A stretch of 64,000 nt of DNA from Sva-07 sp963716235 (GCA_963716235.1 CAVQTE010000034.1:1-64000); one strand, 5' to 3'. Positions 9,092-19,114 are shown, counted from the stretch's first letter. The notes: generated by a model from the letters alone, not told the origin. Program-made: numbers and translations.

Positions 9092-9763
9092 ATGGGTCGT
9101 CCACGTTCGCCGAAGGGTCGTACACGCGAGGTGGCGTTGCGCCTGGCACGTGAGTACCCGGAGGCGATCTGCGAACTCGACCACTCCTCGCCGTATGAAC
9201 TGCTCGCCGCCACGATCCTGTCGGCACAGTGCACCGATGCCCGGGTCAACATGGTGACCCCTGTGCTCTTCTCCAGGTATCCGACACCCGACGATCTCAT
9301 GCACGCCGATCCGACCGAACTCGAGGAGATCGTGCGAACCACGGGCTTCTTCGCATCGAAGGCGAAGAACCTCATCGGAATGGCGACCGACGTGGTCACG
9401 CGCTTCGACGGAGAGGTTCCCCAGTCGCTCGACGACCTCGTGTCGCTGCCCGGTGTCGGCCGCAAGACGGCCAACGTGGTTCGCAGCGTGGCCTTCGGTC
9501 TCCCCGGTCTCCCTGTCGACACGCACGTCGGCCGGTTGGCTCGACGCCTCGGTCTGACCGAGCAGGACGACCCCGTGAAGGTCGAGATGGAGTTGAACGG
9601 TCATCTGCCGGCGGCGCAACGGGGTGACTTCAGCCTGCGCGTGATCCTGCACGGCCGGCGTGTCTGCTTCGCCAAGAATCCGCAGTGCGGCAACTGCGTG
9701 CTCGAGGACATCTGTCCGTCGAGCCTGCTCCTGTCATTGCCCCGGCGACGGGTGGGTGTATAG
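9092..9763 (+). CDS. nth: Endonuclease III
   Basis: DNA glycosylase/AP lyase of base-excision repair acting on oxidised pyrimidines. It has the helix-hairpin-helix LPGVGRKTANVV with the catalytic Lys, the aspartate in PVDTHVGRLARRLGL, and the C-terminal 4Fe-4S cluster ligands Cys-x6-Cys-x2-Cys-x5-Cys in CFAKNPQCGNCVLEDIC. Length is 223 residues, typical. The ATG at 9092 (MGRPRSPKGRT) is preferred over upstream in-frame options because family proteins start close to this point. Confidence 0.92.
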   Translation: MGRPRSPKGRTREVALRLAREYPEAICELDHSSPYELLAATILSAQCTDARVNMVTPVLFSRYPTPDDLMHADPTELEEIVRTTGFFASKAKNLIGMATDVVTRFDGEVPQSLDDLVSLPGVGRKTANVVRSVAFGLPGLPVDTHVGRLARRLGLTEQDDPVKVEMELNGHLPAAQRGDFSLRVILHGRRVCFAKNPQCGNCVLEDICPSSLLLSLPRRRVGV

Positions 9764-9771
9764 TTTTCGTC

Positions 9772-9862
9772 AACCAGGTTCCCGCCACCTGGTTTGCTGC
9801 GACGGTTGGGATCCGCCTCCCGACCTCGCACAGTGCGATGGCCTCCTTCGGGGGGCCATCGC
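9772..9862. terminator. Structured convergent intergenic region with two hairpins
   Basis: Between the ends of nth and the small minus-strand gene there are two strong hairpins. AACCAGGT (9772) pairs with ACCTGGTT (9787-9794), and GCGATGGCC (9835-9843) pairs with GGCCATCGC (9854-9862), the latter followed by CGCGTTTT. The second looks like a factor-independent terminator for nth. The first has no clear role; a small structured RNA is possible but unsupported. Confidence 0.55.
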
Positions 9863-9897
9863 CGCGTTTTCGACTCGCACGCTGGGCAAACGTCAGC

Positions 9898-10101
9898 TCA
9901 TTCGAGCGCGCGTAGCGCCCGGATCAGGGTGCGTTCGGCCGTGCGGAGCTGACGTTCGGCTTCGTGGATCGCTGTGACCACGTCGTCACGCTCTGTGCCG
10001 ATGAAGGGTTCGGCGAGGCCGGCGACCCGCGAGCGGTACTGGGCCACATTGTCGGCGATCGCGGCCAACTCCGCGGCAGTCGACTCGGTGGATCCGGCCA
10101 T
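9898..10101 (-). CDS. Small helical hypothetical protein
   Basis: A 67-residue protein starting MAGSTESTAAELAAIADNVA and ending AERTLIRALRALE. The body is amphipathic helix rich in Ala, Arg and Glu, with no signal or membrane segment. The ATG at 10101 lies about 50 bases from the divergent hisC start, which suggests a shared control region. The clean start spacing and conserved-looking helix support a real gene, but no family is recognised. Confidence 0.5.
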   Translation of the reverse strand: MAGSTESTAAELAAIADNVAQYRSRVAGLAEPFIGTERDDVVTAIHEAERQLRTAERTLIRALRALE

Positions 10102-10152
10102 GGGCGAAACCCTACCGGGAGGCCGGCAGGGGCTCCCTCTACACTTCGCCTG

Positions 10153-11253
10153 GTGATTCCCGTCCGAGACGATCTCCGCTCCCTCGACGGCTACCACTCT
10201 GCTCAGGTCGACGTGAGAGTGCGGCTCAACACCAACGAGTCGCCCGAACCGCCCCCTCCTGCGTTCCGTGACGCGGTGGCGGCAGAGATGTCGCGTGTCG
10301 AATGGCATCGTTATCCCGACCGCTCGGCCACGGCGCTGCGCGAGGCAATCGCCGAGTTGCACGGGGTCGAGGCGGCGCAGGTCTTCGTGGCGAACGGTTC
10401 GAACGAGGTGCTGCAGACGGTGCTGCTCGCGTACGCCGGGCCGGGTCGCACCGTCGCGACCTTCGAGCCCACGTATCAGATGCACGCGCAGATCGCCCGG
10501 GTCACCGGAGCGACCGTCGTCGAAGGCGAACGCGCGGCGGACTTCACGCTCGATCCGGCCGAGGTCGAGCGCGTGATCACCGAGTTCGAGCCCGACGTCG
10601 TGTTCCTGACATCGCCGAACAACCCGACGGGGCTCGTCGAGCCCGCCGAGCGGGTGCATCAGTTGCTTGCGATCGCGCCCGGACTCGTCGTGGTCGACGA
10701 GGCGTACGCTCAGTTCGCCGACTGGAGCGCGCTCGATCTCGTCGCCGAGGACCGGCCCCTCGTGGTGACCCGCACGTTCTCGAAGACCTGGTCGATGGCA
10801 GGAGCCCGGCTCGGCTACCTCATCGGACCGACGTGGCTCGTGGCCGAACTCGACAAGGTCGTGCTGCCGTACCACCTCGATACGGTGAAGCAGATCGCCG
10901 GTCGACTTGCGCTGCGGTTCTCCGACGACATGAACCACCGCGTCGAGCAGATCGTTGCCGAACGTGAACGGATCGAGGCCGCGCTCGCCGATCTGCCGCT
11001 CGATGTCTTCCCGAGCGGGGCCAACTTCGTGCTGTTCCGAGTTCGTCCGGGCCCTCTCGACGGGCGTGCGGTCTGGCAGGGCCTCGTCGAGCGCAGCGTG
11101 TTGATCCGTGACTGTTCGAGCTGGCCCCGGCTCGACAACTGTCTTCGCGTCACCGTTGGGACGCCGGAGGAGAACACCGAGTTCCTGCAGGCGCTGGCCG
11201 ACGTGTTCGTCGCTGCCGGCATCGACCCGACCCCCGATGGAGTCCGCTCATGA
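10153..11253 (+). CDS. hisC: Histidinol-phosphate aminotransferase HisC
   Basis: PLP enzyme converting imidazole acetol phosphate to histidinol phosphate. The 366-residue protein shows the class II fold landmarks: RLNTNESP near the N-terminus, VANGSNEVLQ for cofactor phosphate binding, SPNNPTG, VVDEAYAQF and the PLP-lysine motif RTFSKTWSMAG. The GTG at 10153 gives the normal family length. It is the first gene of hisC-B-H-A-F, with each junction overlapping by four bases. Confidence 0.93.
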   Translation: MIPVRDDLRSLDGYHSAQVDVRVRLNTNESPEPPPPAFRDAVAAEMSRVEWHRYPDRSATALREAIAELHGVEAAQVFVANGSNEVLQTVLLAYAGPGRTVATFEPTYQMHAQIARVTGATVVEGERAADFTLDPAEVERVITEFEPDVVFLTSPNNPTGLVEPAERVHQLLAIAPGLVVVDEAYAQFADWSALDLVAEDRPLVVTRTFSKTWSMAGARLGYLIGPTWLVAELDKVVLPYHLDTVKQIAGRLALRFSDDMNHRVEQIVAERERIEAALADLPLDVFPSGANFVLFRVRPGPLDGRAVWQGLVERSVLIRDCSSWPRLDNCLRVTVGTPEENTEFLQALADVFVAAGIDPTPDGVRS

Positions 11254-11852
11254 CCCGTACGTCCCGAACTGCGCAACGTCGCCGCTCCACCAAGGAGACC
11301 TCGATCGAGGTCGACATCGATCTCGACGGCACCGGGAGCACCGACATCTCCACGGGCATCCCGTTCTACGACCACATGCTCGATCAGCTCGGCCGTCACG
11401 GTGGCTTCGATCTGCGGGTACAGGCGGTTGGCGATCTCCAGATCGACACGCACCACACCGTGGAAGACGTGGCGATCGCGATCGGTGAGGCCTTTGCCGA
11501 GGCGCTCGGCGACAAGGCCGGCGTACGACGATTCGCGAGCGGTCGCTACCCGCTCGACGAGGCCCTCGTCGACGTTGCGCTCGACCTGTCCGGTCGCCCC
11601 TGGGTCGAGTGGCACGTGCCGATGCCGGAGAGTCTCCCGTTGGGCGATCCGGCGTTCGACCCGCAGTTGGCCGAGCATGCCGTTGCGTCGTTCGCCACTG
11701 CTGCGAACATCACGTTGCACGTCGAGCTGGTCCGGGGCCGCAACGTGCATCACATCGTCGAGGCCACGTTCAAGGGCCTGGCGCGCGCCCTGCGCGATGC
11801 GGTGCGCATCGATGACGCCGGCGGAGTGCCGTCCACGAAGGGTGTGCTGTGA
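11250..11852 (+). CDS. hisB: Imidazoleglycerol-phosphate dehydratase HisB
   Basis: Sixth step of histidine synthesis, a manganese enzyme. The 200-residue monofunctional form has both metal-binding repeats: FYDHMLDQLGRHGGFDL with DTHHTVEDVAIAIGEAF, and later NVHHIVEATFKGLARAL. The start ATG overlaps the hisC stop (ATGA) and the stop overlaps the hisH GTG. There is no phosphatase domain of the enterobacterial fused type. Confidence 0.95.
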   Translation: MTRTSRTAQRRRSTKETSIEVDIDLDGTGSTDISTGIPFYDHMLDQLGRHGGFDLRVQAVGDLQIDTHHTVEDVAIAIGEAFAEALGDKAGVRRFASGRYPLDEALVDVALDLSGRPWVEWHVPMPESLPLGDPAFDPQLAEHAVASFATAANITLHVELVRGRNVHHIVEATFKGLARALRDAVRIDDAGGVPSTKGVL

Positions 11853-12469
11853 CGCGACCGGTCATTGCGGTGCTCGACTACGGCATCGGCAATCTCCACT
11901 CGGCGCAGAAGGCACTCGAGCACGAGGGAGCCGACGCCCGGCTCACGGCCGACCCCGGCTTGATCGCCGAGGCCGCCGGCGTCGTGCTGCCGGGTGTCGG
12001 CGCATTCGGTGCGTGCATGGATTCGCTGCGTGCAGCCGGGCTCGAAGGGCCGGCGCACGATGCTGCGGATTCGGGTCGCCCGTTTCTTGGCATCTGCGTG
12101 GGGATGCAGATGTTGTTCACGATGTCGGAGGAGAACGAGGGAGCGGCAGGTCTCGATCTGATCCCGGGCACCGTCACGTGGATTCCTGCGGGGCCCAAGA
12201 TTCCCCAGATGCAGTGGAACCGACTCGACATCGTGGATCCCGACGAACCGTTGCTCCGCAACCTCGGCGACGAGCCGTACCTGTACTTCGTGCACTCGCT
12301 GCACGGGGTGCCCGACGACGCTTCGATGGTGGCAGCAACCGTCGAGTACGGCACCACGATCAACGCGGCGTTCCGGCGCGACAACGTGTTCGCGGTGCAG
12401 TTCCATCCCGAGAAATCGAGCCGTCCGGGCCTGCGGCTGCTCGCCAACTTCGTCGAGGTGTGCCGGTGA
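11849..12469 (+). CDS. hisH: Imidazole glycerol phosphate synthase, glutaminase subunit HisH
   Basis: Glutamine amidotransferase that supplies ammonia to HisF. The catalytic Cys is in FLGICVGMQMLF and the His-Glu pair in VQFHPEKSS; the N-terminal AVLDYGIGNLHSAQKALE is characteristic. It has 206 residues. It starts at GTG 11849 within the hisB stop and ends within the hisA start, so the complex partners HisH and HisF are made from one transcript, with HisA between them. Confidence 0.95.
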   Translation: MTRPVIAVLDYGIGNLHSAQKALEHEGADARLTADPGLIAEAAGVVLPGVGAFGACMDSLRAAGLEGPAHDAADSGRPFLGICVGMQMLFTMSEENEGAAGLDLIPGTVTWIPAGPKIPQMQWNRLDIVDPDEPLLRNLGDEPYLYFVHSLHGVPDDASMVAATVEYGTTINAAFRRDNVFAVQFHPEKSSRPGLRLLANFVEVCR

Positions 12470-13185
12470 TCGATCTCTATCCGGCCATCGACCTGCTCGG
12501 CGGCCGCGTGGTGCGGCTTCGTCAGGGCGACTACTCGGACGAAACGGTCTATGGCAACGACCCGGTGTCGGTCGCGCGCGAGTTCGCGGCTGCGGGAGCG
12601 CCGTGGGTGCACGTCGTCGACCTCGATGCGGCCCGCTCGGGTGACCCGGTCAATCGGCCTGTCGTCGCCGCGATCGCCGCCGCGCTCGCGGGCGTCGCTC
12701 GGGTGCAGACCGGCGGCGGGGTTCGATCCCTCGACGACGCTCGCGAGCTCGCCGACGCCGGAGTGGCACGTGTGGTGATGGGCTCGGCGGCCGTTCGTGA
12801 GCCCGAGCTCGTCGAAGCCGCTTCGGTGATCGTGCCCGTTGCCGTGGGCCTCGACCATCGTGACGGCGAGGTGGCGGTGCACGGGTGGACCGAGGGGAGC
12901 GGATTGATGCTCGATGACGCATTCGGGCTGTTTCCCACCGCGGCGGTGTTCGTCGTGACCGACATCGGGCGCGACGGGATGTTGGTCGGTCCCGACATCG
13001 ACGGGCTCACGCGGGCGGCGGAACTCGCCGACTCGCCGGTCATCGCCAGTGGCGGCGTGTCGAACCTGGCCGATGTGGTGGCACTCGCTCGGATCGAGAA
13101 CCTCGGCGGGATCATCACCGGCAAGGCCGTCTACGAAGGACGGTTCACCGTGGGCGAGGCCATCGAGGCGTTGGCGCAGCTGTGA
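12466..13185 (+). CDS. hisA: ProFAR isomerase HisA (possibly bifunctional PriA)
   Basis: Half-barrel-derived TIM barrel isomerase of histidine synthesis. AIDLLGGRVVRLRQGDY carries the first catalytic Asp and FVVTDIGRDGMLVGPD the second. In actinobacteria this protein often also does the TrpF reaction (then called PriA). No trpF is seen in this window, so PriA activity is possible but cannot be decided from sequence alone. Start is GTG 12466, overlapping hisH; length is 239 residues. The stop overlaps the hisF GTG. Confidence 0.9.
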   Translation: MIDLYPAIDLLGGRVVRLRQGDYSDETVYGNDPVSVAREFAAAGAPWVHVVDLDAARSGDPVNRPVVAAIAAALAGVARVQTGGGVRSLDDARELADAGVARVVMGSAAVREPELVEAASVIVPVAVGLDHRDGEVAVHGWTEGSGLMLDDAFGLFPTAAVFVVTDIGRDGMLVGPDIDGLTRAAELADSPVIASGGVSNLADVVALARIENLGGIITGKAVYEGRFTVGEAIEALAQL

Positions 13186-13964
13186 GGGTCGCTCGCGTCA
13201 TTCCGTGCCTCGACGTGACCGAAGGTCGTGTGGTGAAGGGCACCAACTTCGTCGATCTCGTCGATGCCGGCGACCCGGTCGAGCTGGCTGCCCGCTACGA
13301 CCTCGAGGGCGCCGACGAGCTGGTCTTCCTCGACATCACCGCATCGAGCGACAACCGTGAGACCACCGTCGAGATGGTCCGGCGGGTGGCCGACGAGGTC
13401 TACATACCGTTCACGGTCGGCGGCGGCATCCGCACACTCGAGGATGCTCGGCGAATGCTGCGCGCCGGTGCCGACAAGGTGAGTGTCAACACCGCAGCGG
13501 TCGAGCGGCCGGAGTTGATCAGCGAGATAGCGGCCGAGTTCGGTGTCCAGTGTGTGGTGTGTGCGATCGATGCCAAACGTCGCGCCCTCGACGGGTCGTC
13601 GGTGGATGGCTGGGAGGTGTACCTGCACGGCGGGCGGACGCCGACGGGCATCGACGCCGTCGAGTGGGCACGTGAAGCCGTGCGACGAGGCGCTGGTGAG
13701 ATTCTGTTGACGTCGATGGATCGTGACGGCACTCGCGAGGGATTCGACCTGGACTTGACCCAGGCGATCGTCGATGCAGTCACCGTGCCGGTGATCGCCA
13801 GCGGTGGTGTCGGTTCGATCGCCCACCTCGTCGAAGGGGTGGCGGTCGGCCGCGCCGACGCCGTGCTCGCCGCGTCGATCTTCCATTTCCGCGAACACAC
13901 CGTCGCCGAGGCCAAGGCCGAGATGGCTGCTGCGGGCATCACGGTTCGTCCCGTCGTCGCGTAG
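13182..13964 (+). CDS. hisF: Imidazole glycerol phosphate synthase, cyclase subunit HisF
   Basis: TIM-barrel cyclase producing imidazole glycerol phosphate and AICAR, paired with HisH. RVIPCLDVTEGRVVKGTNFV contains the first catalytic Asp and ILLTSMDRDGTREGFD the second; FTVGGGIRTLEDARRML binds phosphate. It has 260 residues. Start GTG 13182 overlaps the hisA stop. It is the last gene of the tight his cluster and is followed 11 bases later by an unrelated crotonase gene. Confidence 0.95.
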   Translation: MRVARVIPCLDVTEGRVVKGTNFVDLVDAGDPVELAARYDLEGADELVFLDITASSDNRETTVEMVRRVADEVYIPFTVGGGIRTLEDARRMLRAGADKVSVNTAAVERPELISEIAAEFGVQCVVCAIDAKRRALDGSSVDGWEVYLHGGRTPTGIDAVEWAREAVRRGAGEILLTSMDRDGTREGFDLDLTQAIVDAVTVPVIASGGVGSIAHLVEGVAVGRADAVLAASIFHFREHTVAEAKAEMAAAGITVRPVVA

Positions 13965-13974
13965 CGTCCTGCGG

Positions 13975-14688
13975 ATGAGTACGCCACCAGTCACCACGGA
14001 ACGACGCGACGGCGTCCTGATCGTCCACCTCGACGACGGCAAGGCGAATGCACTGTCGTTCGAGGTCATCGCTGCAGTGAACGAGGCGATCGGCGAGGCG
14101 GAGGCAGACGAGTCCGTCGGTGCGCTCGTGATCAATGGTCGACCAGGACGGTTCTCTGCCGGGTTCGACCTCGGAGTGATGTTCGGCGACGACATGTCGG
14201 CGATCATCAACCTGGTCGCCGACGGAGGCGCACTCGTCCACCGGCTGTACGGATGCCAGGTCCCGGTTGTCGCGGCCTGTACCGGTCACGCACTCGCTGC
14301 GGGCGCCCTGGTGCTCCTCGGCTGTGATGTACGCGTCGGCGCCGACATCGAGGCCAAGGTCGGGTTGAACGAGGTGGCGATCAAAATGGTGCTGCCCGAC
14401 TGGGCATTCACGATCGCGGGTGATCGCCTGAGCAAACGGCATGCGCAACGGGCGCTCGCCAACGCGCGGATCACCACGCCGCGAGATGCCGTCGATGTCG
14501 GTTACATCGACGAAGTGGTACCCGCCGAGGACGTGCTCGAACGCGCGGTGGCCGTTGCCTCGGAGTTGGCGTCGACGCTCGACCCGTCGGCGTACCAGCG
14601 TACGATCCGCAAGCTGCGTGGGCCGGCACTCGACCTGATGGCAGAGCAGGTCGCCGGCGACCGCGCCGCCGGCCGCAGCCCCCTCTGA
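13975..14688 (+). CDS. Crotonase / enoyl-CoA hydratase family protein
   Basis: The protein has the crotonase fold: DGKANALSFEVIAAVNEAI, the oxyanion segment GRFSAGFDLGVMF and AACTGHALAAGALVLLGCDVRVGA. The usual catalytic glutamates of enoyl-CoA hydratase are not obvious at the expected places (VGLNEVAIKMVLPDWA), so it may be an isomerase or a hydrolase on acyl-CoA. It has 237 residues. The gene closely follows hisF and may be co-transcribed, but a metabolic link to histidine is not evident. A palindrome begins 2 bases after its stop. Confidence 0.8.
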   Translation: MSTPPVTTERRDGVLIVHLDDGKANALSFEVIAAVNEAIGEAEADESVGALVINGRPGRFSAGFDLGVMFGDDMSAIINLVADGGALVHRLYGCQVPVVAACTGHALAAGALVLLGCDVRVGADIEAKVGLNEVAIKMVLPDWAFTIAGDRLSKRHAQRALANARITTPRDAVDVGYIDEVVPAEDVLERAVAVASELASTLDPSAYQRTIRKLRGPALDLMAEQVAGDRAAGRSPL

Positions 14689-14689
14689 A

Positions 14690-14718
14690 TCACGATTGGG
14701 GTCAGACCCCAATCGTGA
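14690..14718. repeat. 29-bp perfect palindrome, copy 2
   Basis: TCACGATTGGGGTC, one central A, and its reverse complement. It directly follows the crotonase gene stop. The core differs from the copy at 5178 only by a compensated base pair in the arms (GGGGTC instead of GGTGTC), which shows that the hairpin is maintained. Confidence 0.85.
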
Positions 14719-14779
14719 CATCCCGTCGTTGCCTGCGCCGGAGTGACTGGGTGGCTGGCCAGTCGGTAGGGTCGCCGCC

Positions 14780-15772
<993 letters not shown>

Positions 15773-15775
15773 CCC

Positions 15776-15841
15776 GAAAAATGCGCCGTTGTGAGCGCTG
15801 GATGCACGAATCCCCGCACATTTCGGCTTCTCGGGAGGGTG
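15776..15841 (+). repeat. 66-bp dispersed intergenic element, copy A
   Basis: It starts 3 bases after the aldo/keto reductase stop. It aligns without gaps to 19848-19913 over 66 bases, with 46 identities by my count. The best-conserved blocks are GAAAA at the start, CGCTG, ATCCCCGCA, TTTCG and AGGGTG at the end. The segment TCCCCG can pair with CGGGA, giving a hairpin conserved in both copies. Terminator or REP-like; see findings. Confidence 0.6.
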
Positions 15842-15890
15842 CGCGACGGTGGCAGGATCGCTCACGGCCGCCGACGGTACCCTTCCACCG

Positions 15891-16217
15891 ATGGCTACCG
15901 CCGACGACAAGCTCCCGATCAAGATGCTCAACGACCGGGTGCTCGTGCGCATCTCCGACAAGGACGGCGAACGCAAGTCGTCCGGTGGCATCGTCATCCC
16001 GGCAACCGCCCAGGTTGCCAAGCGCCTCATCTGGGCAACGGTGGTTGCCCAGGGCCAGAACGTGCGCTCGTGCGAAGTGGGCGACAAGGTGCTGTTCAGC
16101 CCGGAGGACCGCTACGAGGTCGAGGTCCAGGGTGAGGACTACGTCATGCTGCGTGAACGCGAATTGCACGCAGTTGCGGCCGAGCGCATCGAGGCGTCCA
16201 CCGGGCTCTACCTCTGA
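15891..16217 (+). CDS. GroES-family co-chaperonin-like protein
   Basis: A 108-residue protein with the Cpn10 fold: IKMLNDRVLVRISD at the start, RKSSGGIVIPATAQ as the mobile loop, GDKVLFSPEDRYEVEVQGEDYVMLRERELHAV at the end. The loop is unusual (no canonical IVLP), and no groEL lies nearby, so this is likely a divergent second GroES rather than the main one. I chose the ATG at 15891 (MATADDKLPIK); an in-frame GTG at 15849 would add 14 residues of no evident similarity. Confidence 0.7.
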   Translation: MATADDKLPIKMLNDRVLVRISDKDGERKSSGGIVIPATAQVAKRLIWATVVAQGQNVRSCEVGDKVLFSPEDRYEVEVQGEDYVMLRERELHAVAAERIEASTGLYL

Positions 16218-16263
16218 CGAAGGCACCGGGTACGGTCGGATCGTCAACGAGCAGGAGGATCAG

Positions 16264-16545
16264 ATGATCAGAGTCAGTGTGATGTACCCGAAGTCCGAAG
16301 GCGCGACCTTCGACATGGACTACTACAAGACCGCACACATGGAGATCGTCGACCGGACGATGAAGCCGGCGAAGTGGGAGATCGATTCCGGCATGGACGG
16401 CCCGTACATCGCCATCGGTCACCTGTTCTTCGAGTCGGCCGATGCAATGGGCGCCGCGCTCGGGTCTGCGGGAGAGGCAACCGCCGACATTCCGAACTTC
16501 ACCAATACCGAAGCTGCGTTCCAGATCTCCGAAGTCGTCGCCTGA
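16264..16545 (+). CDS. EthD family reductase
   Basis: A 93-residue ferredoxin-like-fold protein starting MIRVSVMYPKSEGATFDMDY and containing YYKTAHMEIV, the conserved region of EthD proteins. EthD was first found as an accessory protein in ethyl tert-butyl ether degradation, and similar small proteins act as monooxygenase-like or accessory enzymes; the substrate here is not known. A strong AGGAGG lies 8 bases before the ATG at 16264. It stands between the GroES-like gene and hisI. Confidence 0.8.
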   Translation: MIRVSVMYPKSEGATFDMDYYKTAHMEIVDRTMKPAKWEIDSGMDGPYIAIGHLFFESADAMGAALGSAGEATADIPNFTNTEAAFQISEVVA

Positions 16546-16591
16546 CGCAACGCATCGGGCTGTGCCACGGGTCGGCCCGTAGGCTGGCCCG

Positions 16592-16947
16592 ATGCCCGAA
16601 GGGATCACGATCACCGCCACGGACGAGCAACTCGCCGGTGTGAAGTACGACGAGCAACGGCCTCGTGGCGGCCATTGCGCAGGACGTCGACAACGGCGAC
16701 GTACTGATGTTGGCGTGGATGAACGCAGGAGTCGTTGCGAATGACCCTGGCCGAAGGTCGGATGGTCTATTGGTCGCGCAGCCGCCAGGAACTGTGGCGC
16801 AAGGGCGACACGAGCGGTGACCGCCAGTTCGTGCGCGAGGCCTATTTCGACTGCGACGGCGACGCCCTGCTCTTCAAGGTCGAGCAGGAAGGTGTGGGCG
16901 CCTGCCACACCGGTGCTCGCACGTGCTTCTACCGAGCGTTCGGCTGA
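16592..16947 (+). pseudogene. hisI: Phosphoribosyl-AMP cyclohydrolase HisI, two apparent frameshifts
   Basis: Third step of histidine synthesis, a zinc enzyme. Three frames add up to one normal HisI. MPEGITITATDEQLAGVKYDEQ is followed, after an extra base near 16658, by LVAAIAQDVDNGDVLMLAWMN. After another extra base near 16729 comes MTLAEGRMVYWSRSRQELWR and the zinc-binding FDCDGD and GACHTGARTCFYR. With both bases removed the protein is about 117 residues and colinear with the family. All key residues are intact, so two assembly insertions are more plausible than a dead gene. The next gene, trpE, follows 8 bases after the stop. Confidence 0.85.
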
Positions 16948-16955
16948 GGCATCGG

Positions 16956-18483
16956 ATGAGGATCCAACCGTCCCGCGAGGAGTTCCACGCCCACGCCGCC
17001 CAGCACACGATCGTGCCCGTGTGGACCGAACTGCTCGCCGACCTCGAAACGCCGGTCGCCGCGTACGTGAAGCTCGTCGGCGACGGGCCGGGATTCCTGC
17101 TCGAGTCCGTCGAAGGCGCCGAGCGGTGGGCGCGATTCTCGTTCGTCGGTCGGAACCCGTCGGCCACGCTGGTGCTTCGTGACGGAATCGTCGAGCTCGA
17201 CGGTCCGCTGCCGGCGGGCATTCCGACCGATCAGGGCATGCTCGCCGCGCTCGAAGCGATGCTCGAGAGCTACACGAGCCCGTCGTTCCCCGACCTCCCA
17301 CCGCTGCACGGAGGCATCATGGGATTCCTCGGATACGACGTGATCCGCGAGGTCGAACACCTACCCGACACGCCGAGAGACGACAGGGGATATCCAGACG
17401 CGGTGATGTCGGTGATCGGCTCGTTGGCGGCGTTCGACCACTGGCGTCAGCGGGTGTACCTGATCGAGAGTGTGCCGACGCTCGGCCTCGATCCCGCCGG
17501 GCTCGACGCGGCGTACGACGCCGCTGTCGAGCGGGTGCTGGAGGCCGTCGCCGATCTGTCTGCCCCACTTGCGTACACACCCGTCGAGCCGCCATCGGCC
17601 GACGATGAACTGCCGGAGCTGCACTCGTCGATGCCTGGCGGGCTGTACCAACGCGCTGTCGAGGTCGCCAAGGATCACGTAGTCGCCGGGGACATCTTTC
17701 AAGTGGTGTTGGCCCAGCGCTACGACCTCGAACTCGGTGCCGATCCGTTCGATGTGTACCGAGTGCTGCGACAGGTCAATCCGTCGCCCTACATGTACTT
17801 CGTGCGTCATCCCGAACTCACGATCGTGGGGTCGTCGCCAGAGCCGATGGTGCAGCTGCTCGGCCGCAAGGTGGTGTCGCGTCCCATCGCCGGCACGCGC
17901 CGCCGCGGGCGCACCGATGAGCACGACCGCCTGATGGCCGCCGAGTTGATCGAGCATCCGAAGGAGCGCGCCGAGCACGTCGATGCTCGTCGATCTCGCT
18001 CGTAACGACGTCGGTCGAGTTGCCGAGTTCGGGTCGGTCAACGTCGACGAGTTGATGACGCTCGAGCGCTACAGCCACGTGATGCACCTCACCTCGCAGG
18101 TGTCGGGCCAACTGCGTGAGGGACTCGGACCGATCGACGTGCTGCGGGCGACCCTCCCGGCCGGCACCGTTTCGGGTGCGCCGAAGGTGCGGGCGATGGA
18201 GATCATCGACGAACTCGAACCGGTGAAGCGCGGCCCCTATGCCGGGGTCGTGGGGTACGTCGACTGGTCGGGCAACCTCGACACGGCCATTGCCATCCGC
18301 ACGATGTTCGTCACGGGCGACGGCCGCACGGCGAGCCTGCAGGCCGGCGCCGGCATCGTCGCCGACTCGATTCCCGACGACGAGGATCTCGAGTGCCGCA
18401 ACAAGGCCGCCGCGCTCCTCGCAGCGATCCCCGCTGCCCGTCGCATGACGGCCGCCCGCCGCGCCGCTGACACCCGAGCCTGA
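16956..18483 (+). pseudogene. trpE: Anthranilate synthase component I TrpE, apparent frameshift
   Basis: First enzyme of tryptophan synthesis, converting chorismate to anthranilate. The N-terminal part (ATG 16956, MRIQPSREEF) contains the tryptophan-feedback segment FLLESVEG, and the frame runs to PKERAEHV. The rest (MLVDLARNDVGRV, GTVSGAPKVRAMEIIDELE, GPYAGVVGYVDW) continues in the next frame because of one extra base near 17982. Corrected length is about 508 residues, normal. All chorismate-binding motifs survive. It follows hisI closely, a common amino-acid cluster in actinobacteria. Confidence 0.88.
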
Positions 18484-18532
18484 ACATTCCGACCGTCACA
18501 CGGTGCCGGGTCGAACGTGACGTTCGGCCGGA

Positions 18533-19081
18533 TCAGAAGATGAGGCCGAGCAGGAAGAGCATGCTGAGGCACGCAAATCCGACGGTGATCGCCGTCGCGA
18601 GCAGGATCAGCAGTGGGAACGACGTCACCGATTTGAGGGCGAGCGACAGCGCAACGAACTGACCGGCGCGCCCGCCGACCGTGTCGCTCATCGCGAAGAA
18701 CTGCCGTGACATCACCACAGCACTCTCGTCTTGCACGCCGTCGGTCGACTCGATCGTTTCGATGACGACCCGTTCGGAGCCGGGGTCGCTGGAGATGAGC
18801 GACTGGATGTCGTTGACGAGCGCAACGCTGATGGTGGTGATCGCCCAGAGTCTGAACATCGCGAGCACCACGCTTGCGATGGCGACAACTGCGCCGATAC
18901 CGCCGAGCAGAATCCACGCGGTCCGCATGCCGCCGGACAGTGCGGCGATGCCGAGGAACAGTCCGCCGACGCAGATGAGCACGACGATCGCCAGCGTTCC
19001 GGCGGCGAGTCGAGTGCCCCGGTGGACGAGCGTCAGGAAGCTGTCGACGGCCCGTTGGGCGAGATCTCGTTGCTCCGACAT
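18533..19081 (-). CDS. Hypothetical membrane protein, four predicted helices
   Basis: A 182-residue protein starting MSEQRDLAQRAVDSFLTLVH. Two hydrophobic helices near residues 25-45 and 55-75 come before a soluble stretch of about 70 residues with SGDTVGG-like turns, and one or two more helices lie at the C-terminus (LLILLATAITVGFACLSML). No family is recognised. The ATG at 19081 lies 34 bases from the divergent ygfZ start. It is convergent with trpE. Confidence 0.55.
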   Translation of the reverse strand: MSEQRDLAQRAVDSFLTLVHRGTRLAAGTLAIVVLICVGGLFLGIAALSGGMRTAWILLGGIGAVVAIASVVLAMFRLWAITTISVALVNDIQSLISSDPGSERVVIETIESTDGVQDESAVVMSRQFFAMSDTVGGRAGQFVALSLALKSVTSFPLLILLATAITVGFACLSMLFLLGLIF

Positions 19082-19114
19082 AGGGATGGAAGTGTGCCAC
19101 GGCAGACTGCAGAC

